NCBI GenBank assembly: GCA_007922305.1
Contig: ML677333.1
Coordinates: forward strand, 12,318,502-12,382,501
DNA length: 64,000 nucleotides
From: Dermatemys mawii
Lineage: Eukaryota; Chordata; Testudines; Dermatemydidae
Direction: 5' to 3'
In this document: positions 12,101-27,100 of the stretch, piece after piece
Numbering within the stretch: the first letter of the stretch is position 1
Layout: every line of letters starts with the position of its first letter
Notes under the pieces: model-generated
What the model was told of the DNA's origin: nothing
Databases searched by the model: none
The model's input: only the letters and a program-made list of their open reading frames with translations
Program-made: the position numbers and the translations under genes

Positions 12101-15100
12101 ATACACTTTGATTTCAATTACAACACAGAATACAATATATATGAACATGTAGAAAATATCCAAAATATTTAATACATTTCTATTGGTATTCTATTGATTA
12201 AAAGTGTGATTAAAACTATGATTAATTGCGATTAAGTTTTTTAAGTTAATTGCATGAGTTAACTATGATTAATCGACAGCCCTAGTAAGTAGGAATGTGC
12301 TTAGTCCCTAACTGAGGTATTTGGTTGCAATGTTAATTTGTCTCTGCTTGTTGCCAGTTTCCGGTGTGGTTAAAAGGGTATAATGCACGGTTCCCAGAGG
12401 TAAAAGACCTTGGATTTTCCTGATGGGCCGTGGGCTCATGGGATAGGGGAAGATCTTGTAACTCTTGTGGGTAGAGGCCTGACATCCCACCCTTCTGCAT
12501 CCTCTGTCCCCCTCATGGGTGGGGAAGGGGGTAGGACGCAGAGAGTTGAGTCCTGGGATGGGGTAGTTGAGGGGAGCCTAGCCTCAGTGATGAGTTTTAT
12601 GGTAGGAGCCCTGTAACCCCTGCACTGGAACCACTTAATGCTTGTTATAGGAGAGTGTGGATGATGGGCAGGTAGTGCCCCTCCTCTATGATAAAGCTAA
12701 ATAAAAGTTCTGGCCTGCCATTTAAAATCCATGCATGTGTGTCTGTTTTCACTGTACCACCGTATCCAGACCAACTGTACATGTGACTGACCCTCTTGGC
12801 CAACACAGCTGGGCCTGAACCACAGAACTCCAGAGTCACTCCAGCTTGAACTGAAGTGCCGAGCTGTACAGCTGAAGCTGTAGTCTGGGCACAGATAGGC
12901 ACTACCCTTCAGGTTACATGCAGAGAAATATATAAAGAAATATTTCTCTGTCGACAGGCAAATATTATACCCTACTTGTTACGCAGGGTAAAAGCCTAGT
13001 TGTTTCCATGATGTCATTTCAACAAGTTGTGCTCAGTCATACATAATGAGAGTTTAAAGTGATCAGCTGAAAAAAATCATGGTCCCAAATTATGCTGTTT
13101 TACCTCTTTCTGTCTCCCGAACAATCAATTTCTACTGCATTCCACATAACACAGGAATCATCCGAAATGACAATGAAAGGCCAGATATCCTGGGGTTTAA
13201 TCCCCAGTTCTTCTTGCCGATTTCGTTCTAGTTCCAGATTATGATAAGACAGCTCTTTTATTAGAAAGTGCGCAGCACCTGACAACAAAAACAGCATAAA
13301 CAAGAGGACAATTCTGGGATGGGAGGTGGCGGCGGTGGGGGCAGGAGTTGTTTGTTGACAAGTACAAACCTTTCCAATGTTCATGGAGCACAGCATGGCT
13401 CACTCACGCTGAACGTTGGTGATTAGTTCTGGAGTGTTTTAATCTGTCACCACCCTCTACCAAATGCAACTGAATTAACAGGTGTGGGTGTTGTGTCAGG
13501 CTGTTAAGGTCATATGGGACACCACTGGGGAATCTAAGAAGATGAGTTTGATTTTTGTGGTGGGTGTTTATGTGATGCCTTTAAACTAAGGTTTTCCTCC
13601 ACTGACACCTCCTGGCACCAGGCACTGCACATGGGGATGGACCCACCTAAGTGACGACAGCCATAATTCCCTCTGTATAACCAGCTTGGGAGTCCCACCA
13701 GAGTAGACTTTGGGTGCACCATAGAAACCCTTCTGGCAGATGCCACCTAAAAAATGCACAGGATCAGTGCATTATTAGGCACCATAGCCAGTCCCCATCC
13801 CTGGCCAGCACCAAACTCATTTAGGGATATGCTAGTCAGCTATGAGTCCTGCTCAAGTTCCACTGCCTTGAGATGCTGCAGTTCCTCCCACTGACAAACG
13901 TCTCATGACCGAGGATCCTCTGCTGCATGTTGAACCTGGGAGAAAATGCCCCCGAGTCTCATGTCTGCTTCACTAATGTTAGCATTATAGGGTTAAGTAT
14001 GAATGACTTATCAGGTGTTAATTGATTTTGCATTTACTTAGGTGATTCTCTGTATTGTACTCCATCACAGTAAAGAAGGAGGGTGTTTTTTCTGAAGCAC
14101 AGTATAGCACTATACAGCACAGTATAGTATGGCGAGATATATTGTGTGGCAAGAGATCACTTATTATAAACCTCTTGGTAAGAGTTTCTGTATAATAACA
14201 TACATGTTTTACCTTCTTTCCCCTCCCTCCACCAATACGTACCTACTCCAGCACTGTTGAAAATACTCGGCAGCACTAGCATGATGTGGTTCGGCCAGTA
14301 TTTTTTATATATGGCCATTTCATACTCTTTGACAACTAGAACATGCAAATGGCTGGCACCATCCATTGCATGATACAGGTTGAAAAGTCCATGCTCATGA
14401 CGCCCAGTTGTGGGAGTAAAAGTGGGGCTTTTTATGTAATCCTGAGTCTGTAAAGTAAATACAAAAATGAAGGATGAGTCTCTGTATTATGCTGAATATT
14501 ATTTAAACAAAGAAGGCCAGATCCTCAGGTGGTGTAAGTCAGTGAACCTCCACTGACTTCGATGGAGCTTTGCTGATTTACACCAGATGAGAAACTGGCC
14601 TAATATCTAAATAAAAGAGAAATTAGGAATTTTTATAAGAGTTGGAAGAGAACAACTTCTATCAAGTGACAAAGAGAAGGGCCTCGATCCTTTGATTGGC
14701 TGGTAAGGGAAGGATAGATACATACAGCCCCAGATGGGATTGCTAAATCTTGATCTACCAGGGATATAGGATCCTCAGTGGCTTGACAGCCCTGAGGAAG
14801 GAAAAAGAAAATAAAGAATAGAAGACTAGAAAGCAAACAAACATTAAGAGAAGTGAAAGAATAATGAGAAAAAGACTAAGATGATAAAACTTTACACAGC
14901 TATAGTGAGCTGCATCCAGAGATCTCACAGCGCTTTGCAAACATGCAGTAAGTCTTACAGCAGCACACCTTACGAAGCAGGGAAGTATTATACAATTTTT
15001 ACAGATGGAAAAACACAGAGAAATTAAGTGATTTTCCAAAGGTCTCATGGTAGTTCAGAGGCAGGGATAGGAATAGAATCTGTGGAGACTTGACACCTAG

Positions 15101-18100
15101 TTCCAGTGAAATAACCTCTAGTAAATTGAGGGTGTTTCTGGTGGCACACAGTAAATTGGCATAATTTTGTGTTCTCATCAGCTGAAAAACACAACTCTAT
15201 CTCAGATAAAAGTTGTGGCGTAACTTCAAGTCTGATTGCACTCTAGCAGATGCATATTAAAAATATGCGCCTATATATATAGGCATAAGCTGCCAAAAGT
15301 GAGGGATGGAGTGTGGACCAATAATCATTGTTTGTGGACAGCCTACCTTCTACACTACAAAATTTCAGCTGCTACTACTATTCCACAAATTGTTCCAGTA
15401 GTCTAAAGAGAGTAACTTCATTGATGAGGCAGAGATTGTTCCAGGCTTGCAGGGGTCATTGTAAAGGCTCATATAGGAGACAAGACAGACTGCTCAGACT
15501 GATAAGCTCTGCAGCTGTCTCCCCTGAAGCTACCAGGAGGTTCCACACAGTCACCACAGAGATTCTTTCAAAATCTCCTTTATGTTATCTGGCGGGACCA
15601 CTTATGCAAGACAAGACAGGCAAGCCAGTGATAAATTGCTTCCTCTTACTTAGCCGTAGGCTAAATGTACATTTGATTCCCAAAGCTGAGACCATCCTCT
15701 CTTTGGTGTCTTTATCCAGAACGCTGACAGCTCCTGAGTCACTGCACAACAATCTCCAATTGTCATAGTCTCCACTCACAAACAGTGTGTGCCCAGGATT
15801 ACGGGCACACACTGATTATGAGTCAGGCTATGATTATGCCATGGAAGTTGCAGAAATCATGGAACCATGACTTCCAGCAACCTCCGTGACATTAGAGACC
15901 CCCGCAGTTGATCAGCTAGTGCCAGCAGCAGGGGACCCTGCAGCAACCCGGTCTCCATGGGGAGTGGGAGAACCTCCCACAGCTACCCAGCAGCTGTGGG
16001 TGGCAGGACCCCCTGCAACTGACTGTTCGCAGCCGGTGGCAGCAACCCCTGGCTACCACTGGCAGGGGTCCCTCCTATAATGGCTCAGCTGCTGTGAGCA
16101 GCCACCCCTGCCTCCCTGCAACTCCCAGCCACCAGGGATGGCAGGAGAGGGACCCAAGAGCTGCTCAGTGGCCTTGGACGGGGGTGGGGGCCCTCCTGCA
16201 GCTCCCAGCCATGGGCAGCGGTGGCAGAGGTAACGTGGAGCTCCTCAGTGGCCAGGGGACCCCCCACAGCTCCCCAGTCCTGCAGGGTAGTGGGGGGACC
16301 TGTCCAGCTCTAGCCCCTGGGGAATGGGGTCCAGCTCTAGCCCACTGGGCAATGGAGTCCCTGTAGCAATGGGGTCCAGCTCTAGCCCACGGGGCAATGG
16401 AGTCCCTGTAGCAATGGGGTCCAGCTCTAGCCCACGGGGCAATGGAGTCCCTGTAGCAATGGGGTCCAGCTCTAACCCATGGGGCAATGGAGTCCCTCTA
16501 GCAATGGGGTCTAGCTCTAGCCCACGGGGCAATGGGGGTGCTGTAGCAATGGGGTCCAGCTCTAGCCCACGGGGCAATGGGGGTGCTGTAGCAATGGGGT
16601 CCAGCTCTAGCCCATGGGGCAATGGGGGCCCTGTAGCTCCCAGCCACTGCAGGAGGGATAGGGTGCTGGATCCTCCTCCCTCCCTCTTTTGTCAGGGATG
16701 TTTTAGGTAAAAGTCAGGGACAGGTCACGGCTTCTATGACTTTCTGTTTACTGCCTGTAACCTGTCCCTGACTTTTACTAAAAATATCCATGATAAAATC
16801 ATAGCGTTAGTTATGAGCAAAGCAAGTATTTGATTGGGACCTTGCATTCCAAGCAATTTCTGCAGCTTGTCTCCCTTTCCAGCAAGGGCACACAAGGAGA
16901 AGGAAACAACTCACTGCCAAGCCATTCTCACCATCTCTTGGCAGCAGGACCAGTAGTGAAGCCAAAGTATGATCTGACCCTACAGATCTTTAGATCAGCC
17001 CTGTCTATGCCCCATATGTGAGTATAAATATAATTATCCATCTACCTTATCCGTGACAAGCGGTAACCTCATACTTTCCAGCTGTCGTCCTGGTTGACTA
17101 AAGACAAAATGGTGCTCCTTTGACTTGGGGATGATAAAATGCAGCTGGATCTCCTCTCCGAGCATGGAATAGGAAAAGGCAAAAGCATGCAGGGTGGACT
17201 CATAAAGCTGAAGGGGGAAAAAAGACAAATCTAATTATTAGATGCTAACGGCTTCCCAAGAGAGCACAGAACAGATCACAGATATCACTAAGTCAGCACC
17301 AAACCAGAAGGAAACCACACACGGCACTGGGATACTTTTTACCTCACAACTCATATTAATACTAATCAGTGATATTTGGCTCAAGCCCAACATATTCATT
17401 AAACAATTTACCCAGGTCCCTGGCCTGAAGCCATCAATTCGCTCTTTGTCTCATCGATGGTAGCAAGGCTTGTGGACCAACCTCATTTCTCAGTAGTGCC
17501 ATGTGCTATACAATAGCTGCAGTACTTGCATTGCTGGTGCCTTTTTCGCAGCAAACTGGAGGGTTTGTTTGAATAATCAGCATCCACATGATGTTTATAA
17601 AATGCTCTTACTACCTTCGGCAATTGCTCTTTCCCAGAGCAAAGGTTAATAAACCCTACGGGAAGGTTTACTGGGAAATCAATGATCATTTATAGTGGTT
17701 AGTGTAGAATGTTGACTATAGCATTTCATAGGTCAATGGGAATGATCTAAGGAACAGTCATGCAAAGTCCACAGAGTGAAACTGTTGATCTCCATGACCT
17801 TTGCTGACCCCACCAGCCATGAATCTGAGTACTCAACGAATACCAGAAGATAGTCACAATGTGCTTTTGTCCTGCACTGTTGCCACTATCAAAAATTAAT
17901 CATCACTAAAACAAAACATTTTGTCTAGACAAAGATCCCAAAACTGAAATTCAATCCACTCACACAGATCCCTGTGCCTGGGCAGGGCTCCATTGACTTC
18001 ACTGGTGCTCAGTGCAAGTGCAAAGATCCAACTGCAGTATCAAGGCCAAAATCTATACATCAGTTCTCTATGTAAATACTTATAGAGCAAATATGCAGCT

Positions 18101-21100
18101 TAGGTACCAGTATTGATACTATAAAGTATTTTACAGTATTTTAAAGTAATTTACAGATCTGCTACAGATTTATTAGCCTAAATACAAATTAATCACAACT
18201 TACCTGATACCTGGGATTGAAGCCCATATATTGATGGCACTGTTCACAGTGGTGGTATGTATTGTATGCTGCATACTTAGATAATCTCATTCGAGTTGTC
18301 TGACGGCGCATATACATGTCCTCCTGTTTTCTGCCCATTGATCTCTCTGTAAATAAAAAAAATTGGACTGCATTCATTTTAAGTATATTCTAGGGCCTAT
18401 TATATCCCCCTGTGGTGAATAAACTGTTTATGTAATCGTCATAAGCCTGCACAGACAGTGGTAACACCAAATACAACAGATATTCGGCCTGATCTTAGAA
18501 GGTTTTAGCGTGTGCTGTGACAAAGCTCTGTCCTTATCTTCGTGGATTCTGTGTTTCCTGGCAGATTTCACTAGCCTCAGAGGCTCACTGTGACCCTCCA
18601 TGTGGCCCTTCTCTCTCTAGTGACAAGGTCCCAGCCTGTTGAGCCATTTCCGTCATAAGCCAGTGAGAAGAAGCTATCCTTCCTGGCACAGTCTCTGTTG
18701 TCTCCCAGTCTCAGTGATTAATTAGGGGAGGCAGGAAGGGGGGACCCTGGGCCCACCCTCTACTCCGGGCTCCAGCCCAGGGACCCTAATAGTATCAGCT
18801 ATGATGGCTGATCTTTTAGCCACAAAACACAATACAATTCCCTGGGCTACTTCCCCACAGCAGTCCCTGCTTCTTCAAACTCTACTTCACCCTTACCTCA
18901 GGTCCTCCTTCCTTGCGTATGATATGCTGTCCACCACTCAGTCTCACCAACAGCACAACCTCCTTCCATAGCTCCTGACACCCACAGCCCACCTGACTAA
19001 CTGGGAGGTTTTTAACTGGTTTCAGCCAGTCCCTGACTGGCTTCAGGTGTCCCAATCAGGCTAGCTGTTTCTACTGATTTCTAGAAGGTTCCAGTGGTAC
19101 CAGGGATTTGTTTAGCCTGAGATTCACATATCTGTTCTTTAGCGCATTCCTATAGCCATCTGGCCTTGCCCCATCACAATGCGTATCGAAGGGGAGAGAA
19201 AATAACTGTAGATTTAAGTGCTTTGTCATGATAGTTTTGTGCTCATTTATAATAACGCAGAGGTGCAGGTAAAGCACAATTATTATTATCATGACTACCA
19301 TTTGCTGAGTGTTGACTTATGCTGGGCACAGAACAAACAGTGAGGAAGACACCATCTCTGCTTTCACAGAGCGCAGTTTAAAATGTGCTCTGCAACTTAT
19401 TTATTTTATATGACATTTTTAAGAACATGTTCTAACACGTAAATGTTCAGAGACTGGATGATGGGGCGGGATTAGTAATGGGATATCAAGTAGTCTTGTG
19501 GTTAATGCTATGGACTGTTTCTTGCACGGTCACACACTTATTGTGAGACACTGGGCAAGTCACCTTCAAGTGCTCTAGTTTTTAGATGCCCAAACTGTTC
19601 ACTGCAGCTCCAGCTGAAAATCAAGCCCAACATGCCTCAAAATAGAGGCACCTAAAATCAAAAGTCATTTTGGGAAATGTTGGTGCTAATCTCCTTGGGC
19701 CAGATTTACAAAGGTATGTAGCCAGATGTATATAGGTACCTGGTGAGATGCACAAAAGTCAATGGGAGTCCGGTGCCTAGCCCACTTAGGTACTTTTGTA
19801 AGTCGCACTTGGTACCTATCTGCATCTTCAGACATAAAATTATCTTTGAAAAGCTGGCCCTCTGTGCCTCAGCTCCACATCAGCAACATGGGGACAATGA
19901 AATTACCACACAGGTGTCTGGAGGGTAAATTAATTAGCACAAGCATGTAAAATCCACAGTTGTTATGTGAGCTGAGCCGATAAAAAAGCCTGTCAATTCA
20001 ATACAAATAAAAGACCCTTTCACCTCTCACTCACAGCTTTAAATCCAGCTCAGGTTTGCAAGGACAGGCAGTTGTTATCATGTGACTGATGTCACAGCCA
20101 AATTAGGAGAGTTTCTAGTGACACTGTGATGTGGACTTTCATCTAGTTAGTCCTGAACTGAGACATCACCTCATTCCACATAACCCAATAAACAGCCATC
20201 AAATGGATCACTACTTCAGTGGACCACATTCAACCTGGTGACCTAGAGTTCAATCCTAACTTTAGCCAGGGCTAAAGAACAGCTGAGCGCCATAGCAGTT
20301 TGGCACCCCAGAAGCTGATGCCTGGGTGACCCCACTACTTGCCCACTCCTAGAATGAGCCCTGCACACATGCGCAGTCTTATTGAAACATAATGGGACAA
20401 CTCAAGTGAGTAAATTTACTCGGATACACATGTGTTTGTATGATCAGGGCTTTACTAATGAAAGGCTACATAGCTTCCATCCCACAAAACACTCCTTATG
20501 TGTTGTTCCTTATTTGACAAACTTTTAATCCTTTTTCAATTTAACTCTCATGTTAAAACTATAAACAATATAGCTCTGTAAATTGTAATTACATATCGAC
20601 GAAATCCTGGCCCCATTGCAATCTCAGGGAGTCTTGCCATTTGCTTCAATAGGGCCAGAATTCCATCCATACTGTCTATAGTGAGTGCAAGTAAATAAAT
20701 AAATACATGTTTCTCTCTCTGTCTCTTATATTTTAAATTCTAACCATCACTTTTCATATTCTGAAGCCTTGTACAAATCAGACTTGCATCTTCATATTTC
20801 GGATCATGAATAGTGTAGTCAAAAGGTATCTTCTTAAATGTCTCCAAATCAGGCCACATGTCTCCTGGCTGGTGATAACATTGATCTGAGTCTTCTTGGA
20901 GTTCTATAATAATAGTAAAAAAAAAATCAAACCCAAACATGCAGTTTACAATAAATGGAATGATGTCTACAGTTTTACAGAATGTTTTTTTAAAGAGATC
21001 TGTGAAATCAGTTGAAAGGTTTAAATGATTGCATAGAAAGATACCCCAATCTAAAGCAAGTCTATGCTATTCATATAGTTTAGATTATTTATTATTATTA

Positions 21101-24100
21101 TACTATTATTTCTTATACTATTCTAAGGCAACATCTGTAAAGCTGTTTTCTGCAGAAAAACTAGTGAACATCTGATCAATTAGTCAACATTCCTCACCCC
21201 TCAGTGCAATTCTGCCATAATAGAGTGAAAGCACCTGCCAGAAGCCATCTGGAATCATATAGGCAGTGATAATCAAAGCACAACAGCAAGGATTTTGATG
21301 GTAAAATGGACCAGTCAGCAGGAGTCTCTCCACTGACTTCAATACCCTTTGGAGATGGAATTCTCAGTTAATGGAATTTGCTTTGTTCTCTTCCCAACTA
21401 GTAAGAAGTCCAAGATGTTTGGGGCCAGACCCTAAGCTGTTGCAGTGTCATAATTCCACAGAAGTGACTGGAGCTATAATCATGTATGCCAGCTGAGAAT
21501 CTGCTGCTTGGAAACTAGAAAAAAACAGGAAACTCAGACAGAGCTATTCACACAGGATGAAATTCCTCCCCATGCAGAGGGCCAGCCAGCATAGAATCGA
21601 AGAGGATCATACATTATATGTAAGCACTCAAAACAAGAAGTTAAATGAGACTTACGTGAGGCAAAAGCTTTGTACTGCTTCTCTGCACAGGGGAGAATTT
21701 TACCCCAAGAGTAAAAAACCCATCAAATAAATCACTGTAGAAAGTGATTGATCAAAGTAAATAGCAGAGCGTTGGAGACATTTAGAATTACATCTGGAGA
21801 AAGAGGGGAATGAGGGATATGCTGAGAAAAATAGAAGTTGAGACTAGGATCAACTACTGGAAAGCAGGAATGTGCGTATGGTCTTTGCCTGTTCATATGA
21901 TCTCTTTTTTAGCTATAATGGATAATATAGTGACAGTATTGCTGATGGTTATAAATCTGTCAATGTTTCCAGCTAACTCCCCTTTTTCGCATTTGACCAA
22001 AAAATAATCATTCCAGGCTTAAAGTCAGTATATTGTTTCTCAGCATGAGATGAATTAATTTTAACATTCATAAATGCTGCTGCCAACTTTCTAAGAAAAA
22101 CAGAGATGTGCTGAGAGGAGGAGTGAGTTCTCAATGGAGAAAAATTAGCTAATCACAGGATTCCTAATTAGAAGTTAAAATCCCTAACTTCTTAAGAAGT
22201 CTAAATGGATTGCACTAGTGTAAATAAACTACAGCATGACGGCGAAAAACACTTGATAAACTAGTCAATAATTGGTCAATTAACAATGTGATATAAGAAA
22301 TCCCCAGAAGCAAATGTCTTTTCATCAACAACTTACTAATATTGATTTCTTCCTCATCATAAACATCCACTTCCGTCAATCTAATCAGCATTCGGGACAA
22401 GATACTGAGGAACTGAAGATAGGCTCCTGTTTTTCCTATCTGTAACAAACATATAAATCAGAAACTAAGCAGTTGTTTATCATGAATGCCATTCTGTCAT
22501 TATTTGGAAACTTGGAATTGTAATGACTATTGTAATCTAATTTAAAAGTAGGTCAAAGTCCAGCTCTTAAGTTCTGTTGCATGTACATTCCTATTCCTGT
22601 ATATTCACAAGTTTATATGGGATGATTAATGACTCATCTTACACAGTAATGCAACTTTTATGCAGGAAATTAACATTCAAAATATACCTTATGTGATACC
22701 CTTGAGATATAGGCATACAAATAAAAAAATCTCACCACAAGAAAACTTCTCTCCCCTGAACTATACTCCCTACAATGGGCAGGAAAACACATTTTTAATA
22801 ATCTAGACTTGACAGTCTGCCAGGGAAAATCACAACAACACTAAAGCTTTACCTCATCCCTTCTAAGCCTGTGCATTCATTGATTGACATATTGAGGCAA
22901 CTCTCTATACAGAAGAATGATTTGAAAAAGGTCTATAGTGCATCATACCCACATAGTTTCTCTTTTTAGTCAAATATGATATGCAAAATAACGTAGCATT
23001 TCACTTCCCAGGTTAAAAATGTTATTTTTCCTGTGCTTATGTGATCTGTTTTTTAAATTACTTCAAAGATCTAACACTTTTCTTTTTTTTAACCCAAACC
23101 AGAGAAGACACAGTTCTTCTCTCCACTCTGCAGACATGCATCGCTGTGCTTTTGTACAATTTACTTTTGCACCTGATTTTACAAAGGGATGGGTCAATTA
23201 CTCTCAGGCAGCAGATAGGACAATTCACTGGTTAAACTATCATCTTGCATGTGAACTTTACTGGACACAATGTTACTTACTTACATACATAAATAAATAA
23301 ACAAACAAATAAGCACCTAAACACAGTAATTGATAAAACACTGGGCCCTTGACATTAATGTGGGTCAGGAAGAAATGTCCATCTTGCAGGAACAAGAGCA
23401 GCTTTCATAAATTTTATTTGCACTTTCAGTGTAATTCAACATTAAAAATTACACTGAAGATAACTTGATATTCATAAACAACAGTTGCCTCTTCAGTGCT
23501 CAGGCTAACAAATTAATTATAATCCTGATCCGGCTTCTATTGAAAGTGTACTGTTTATTTCAATGGGAGAACACGAGGCCTGATAATAAACTGACAGCAG
23601 TGCGGATCCTGCTTTCCTGATGTACCCAAGAATCCAGTTGCCGTGAAATAACTATACTGGAGATTTGAGGAATGTCAGAAATGTAGGATTGAGTCTAATG
23701 AGAGTTGTATTATTTTAAACAGTTATGGAATAAATGTTCATTTCACTTTACATTTGAAAGAAGGAGGCTTTGAAGCTGAAACAAGACGAAAGTAACACTT
23801 GTTCTCTTTAAAGATGACAAACAGAAAACTTGAACTTCACTTTCAGATTTCTCTCAGAACAGTTATTAACCTAGGAACTGATCCAAAGCCCATTGAATTC
23901 AATGGAATTTTTTTTATTGACTTCAGTGGGTTTTAGATCAGGACCCTAGAGCTGAAAATAATAGCTATATTATAGCGACTACCTGGGCCCATTTATTTGT
24001 AAATTAACAAAACAAAAATTTCATATCTTGGAAATGATCCCTCATCTAATATTTCATTCAAACATATAGTTGATCTACAGTTCCAGGAGAGTATAGTGCC

Positions 24101-27100
24101 TACATCGTCTCTCATGTTTGGGATTACTTCTGTGTATCTTTATCAGAACTTTCATTTCATCTGAAGTGACACTTGGATTTCCATTAAGATCATCAGTATT
24201 CTGTCAAAAATGGGTGAATCTGACAGATTCTCAGTTTGAGAATAATTTTATTGCCAGTTTGACAGTAATAAGGTGACTCTGTAGCTCAGACATAAGCCCC
24301 CCATAGCTGAAATAGGTGGGATCTCGTTACCAAGTACATTTTGATAGAACATAACTTCGTAATAGGACAACAGCTTTCCATTCATTAAGTCAACTGTCAG
24401 CTCCAGAAAGCAAAATTTTAGAGCTAATGGATTTGCAACATGACCTTCCCAGTAAATGGAAAAACACTTGTTGCTGATAACATTAGTTTTTACATCTAGC
24501 CTCCCTGTCAATCTAAATAAATAAAATACCAAATGGGGTAACCTTGCCTATAAGAAAGAAAAAAGTATTGTATGACCACCAATAGCTTCCAAAATGTGGC
24601 AGTGCCCAGTGCCTTGTTAAATGAGATCTTTTGGGTTCCATACAATCTTTTATCCAGCTTGCAGTGGAACACTTACTCTGTTTCTTTTCTGTCTACACCA
24701 AGTAGAAAGAGCACAGTCTGATACAGATAGAACGGAGAGGGCCTTGGAAGAAAAAGGCTCAAGAAGAGAAGAAGCAAAAAATCTCAAGCTTTTAGATCAT
24801 TTATGAAAACTGAGATGTGTTGCACCAGCAACCATTCAGTAGTCTGATTTCTGCTTGACATTTGCCATGATTTGGGGCATAAAAATGGGGGATACATTTA
24901 CATTTCAACCTTTTAATCAGAATGCCACGCGACAATATTTACTGTTTATGATGACAACATTTAGGAATGAATCTGAGTTGCGGTTTTCCTTGCAAGATGC
25001 TCAGTGGTGGGAAGGCCCAATTTTTGTGTACTAAAGAGACACGTTTATAAAGTACAATACCTGCTTAAGGGGAAAGGCAGTCCTGAGATCTTAGCCAGGA
25101 TATTATTCTTTCCATGGATATCTATGGTAAACTGAAAGCAGATGGTCCTTCTGTCCAGCAATCAGAGGGTGAAATTCCAGTCAGCAAAATGGTTTAAGTG
25201 CTACCATGTTGATTTGTAGAAGAGACATACGAAGGGCTGTTATAACATGTACCATAACAGGTTCCCCTTTTTTAACTGGTTTCAGACACTGCACAGCAGG
25301 ATGATTGACAGGAATGGCTCTCAGATACCAGCTCCTGTGGTACAAGCCATCTGATTGACCACTTTCTTATCATCTCTACTACTAAAAATGTGCTTCCAAA
25401 TCTTCACATTTAAAAAAATATGGCAAATGGAAAAACACTGCTGGATTTTTTCTAATCCAGTTTCCAGGTGAGAGAGTTCTGAACAGACCACAGCAGTGAT
25501 TCTCAAATTGTGGTCTGTGAAACACTTGTGGTTCACAGAAAACACGCTGATGGTCCACAGATGGTGCTGGCTCTTCTTGTTTCCACCTGCTACGTTGCAC
25601 TAAAAGACAGCTAACAATAGATACATTAAATACTTTCCTAATATTTGTGCACATGAGGAACAAGCTCTAGAAATCTGAGATATTATTTGTGAGTGGGAGG
25701 ACAGGTGGTGTAAGCAGTCATGGATGGGAAGTTGCCTGAAGACAATCTTTCTTTTAGGCTGTGGTTCACGCAACAAAAGTGTTTTGAGAATCCTGTATCA
25801 CAGAGTTGTTCACAGGACTTAGACTGCTTCCACACTTATAAAAAATGCCATTTTCAAGGTACAAAAACACAACAAAGAAACCCAGCAATAGCACCAAACC
25901 TCTTGCATGTAATTTGGGAACATAAAAGAAACTTTTGTTTCTTCCAAAAAAAAAAAAAAAAAACCACCCCAAATTTCAGTGAATTTGGTGGTCATGGATG
26001 GTATTGTATTTGAGCATCCTGGATGATGAATTTATATCCCCAAAACTGGTAAACTTTTTCACAATAGTGCATATTTACCCATAATGCTCAACCAGTATCT
26101 TAATATTATTCTAGAGAGATCACCCCAAGGATGAAGCAGCAAAACTATCTCCATGTCTTTTCATTCTTTGCCCTCTGATAAGTCTCCTAACAAGAAAGAT
26201 AATTGTTTCAGTGGGTTTCTTAATGTGGACTGAAAAATGGACTGAGTCTACCAACTCCTTTCACATGCAAAGAACTCTTGACAGTTGACATGAAGATAAA
26301 AAAAATTAGGGCAACTTGACTTCTTTCCCTCATTAATTTCCAAAACCATTCTCAGAGGATCTGAAAGGCAGTCAGTGTAGATAATTTCCGATCTACACAA
26401 AGCCTATACGCTATGAACCTACAAATAAATCTTGAGACCATCCAACCCAGAATGTTATCCAAGAATGCATTCAAGTGGAATCAAAAGACTATAAATAGCT
26501 TGTTGAAATTGCATAGGGACAATTTAAAAGTGCAGGTCACCAACCCTACACCTTGGGAAGAATCCATACTAAAGTCTGACTATGGCATGCCATAGATGCA
26601 TGCAGCCTTCAGGACCACATGCCAGAAGGTCTTCTTACCTTGGAGCTAAAAAAAAATGGTGCAAAAGGATGTATTAATGAAACAAAACTTCAGTGAGTTT
26701 CTTTGAGTGCCACAGGCTGAGAATCTAAAGTGGATGATGGGTGGGAAACAAGACTTCTTAGAAACCAGAAGGAAGTACCAGGAATAGTACTCTGGAGACC
26801 AGTTAAAGTAATGATCCAGTGGCTTCACAGAATGGGGTGAATGTTCCAGATTTAGTAGGTTTGGAACTTGAAGCATCTTCTCTCCTTCCTTTTATCCTTA
26901 GATTTGTCTTTCTGGATATAAGGCAGAAACTGTAAGAAATGCAGAGGCACCCTGCATTCACTAAGGTTTTGGGTTTACCAGACAGGCCAAGAGAATTTCT
27001 CCCCATATTTCATTCAAAAGAAGCAAAATAAAAGGCTGCTGAGAAAAATTAGTATTGGGGCTAGCTAATGGCAAGCCTGTTTTGCCCCTTTTATTCCTGT

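Larger units (their letters stand above)
10820..12905 (+). repeat. old interspersed repeat carrying AATAAA, interrupted by a hAT element
   Basis: The sequence on either side of the hAT insertion looks like one repeat I recognise from turtles (left: cagacccggcagcaagggag; right: ctctatgataaagctaaata, with AATAAA at 12700-12705). It is probably an LTR-type or other retroelement 3' part. The class and the exact edges are uncertain. Confidence 0.4.
15828..16800. repeat. GC-rich repeat block around a minisatellite
   Basis: It begins in 'ccatgacttccagcaacctc' and ends in 'taaaaatatccatgataaaa', sequences I associate with a turtle interspersed element. It is CpG/GC-rich unlike its neighbours and contains the 45-bp array and a 19-bp perfect hairpin. 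The class is unknown. No exon of GREB1 is here. Confidence 0.5.
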
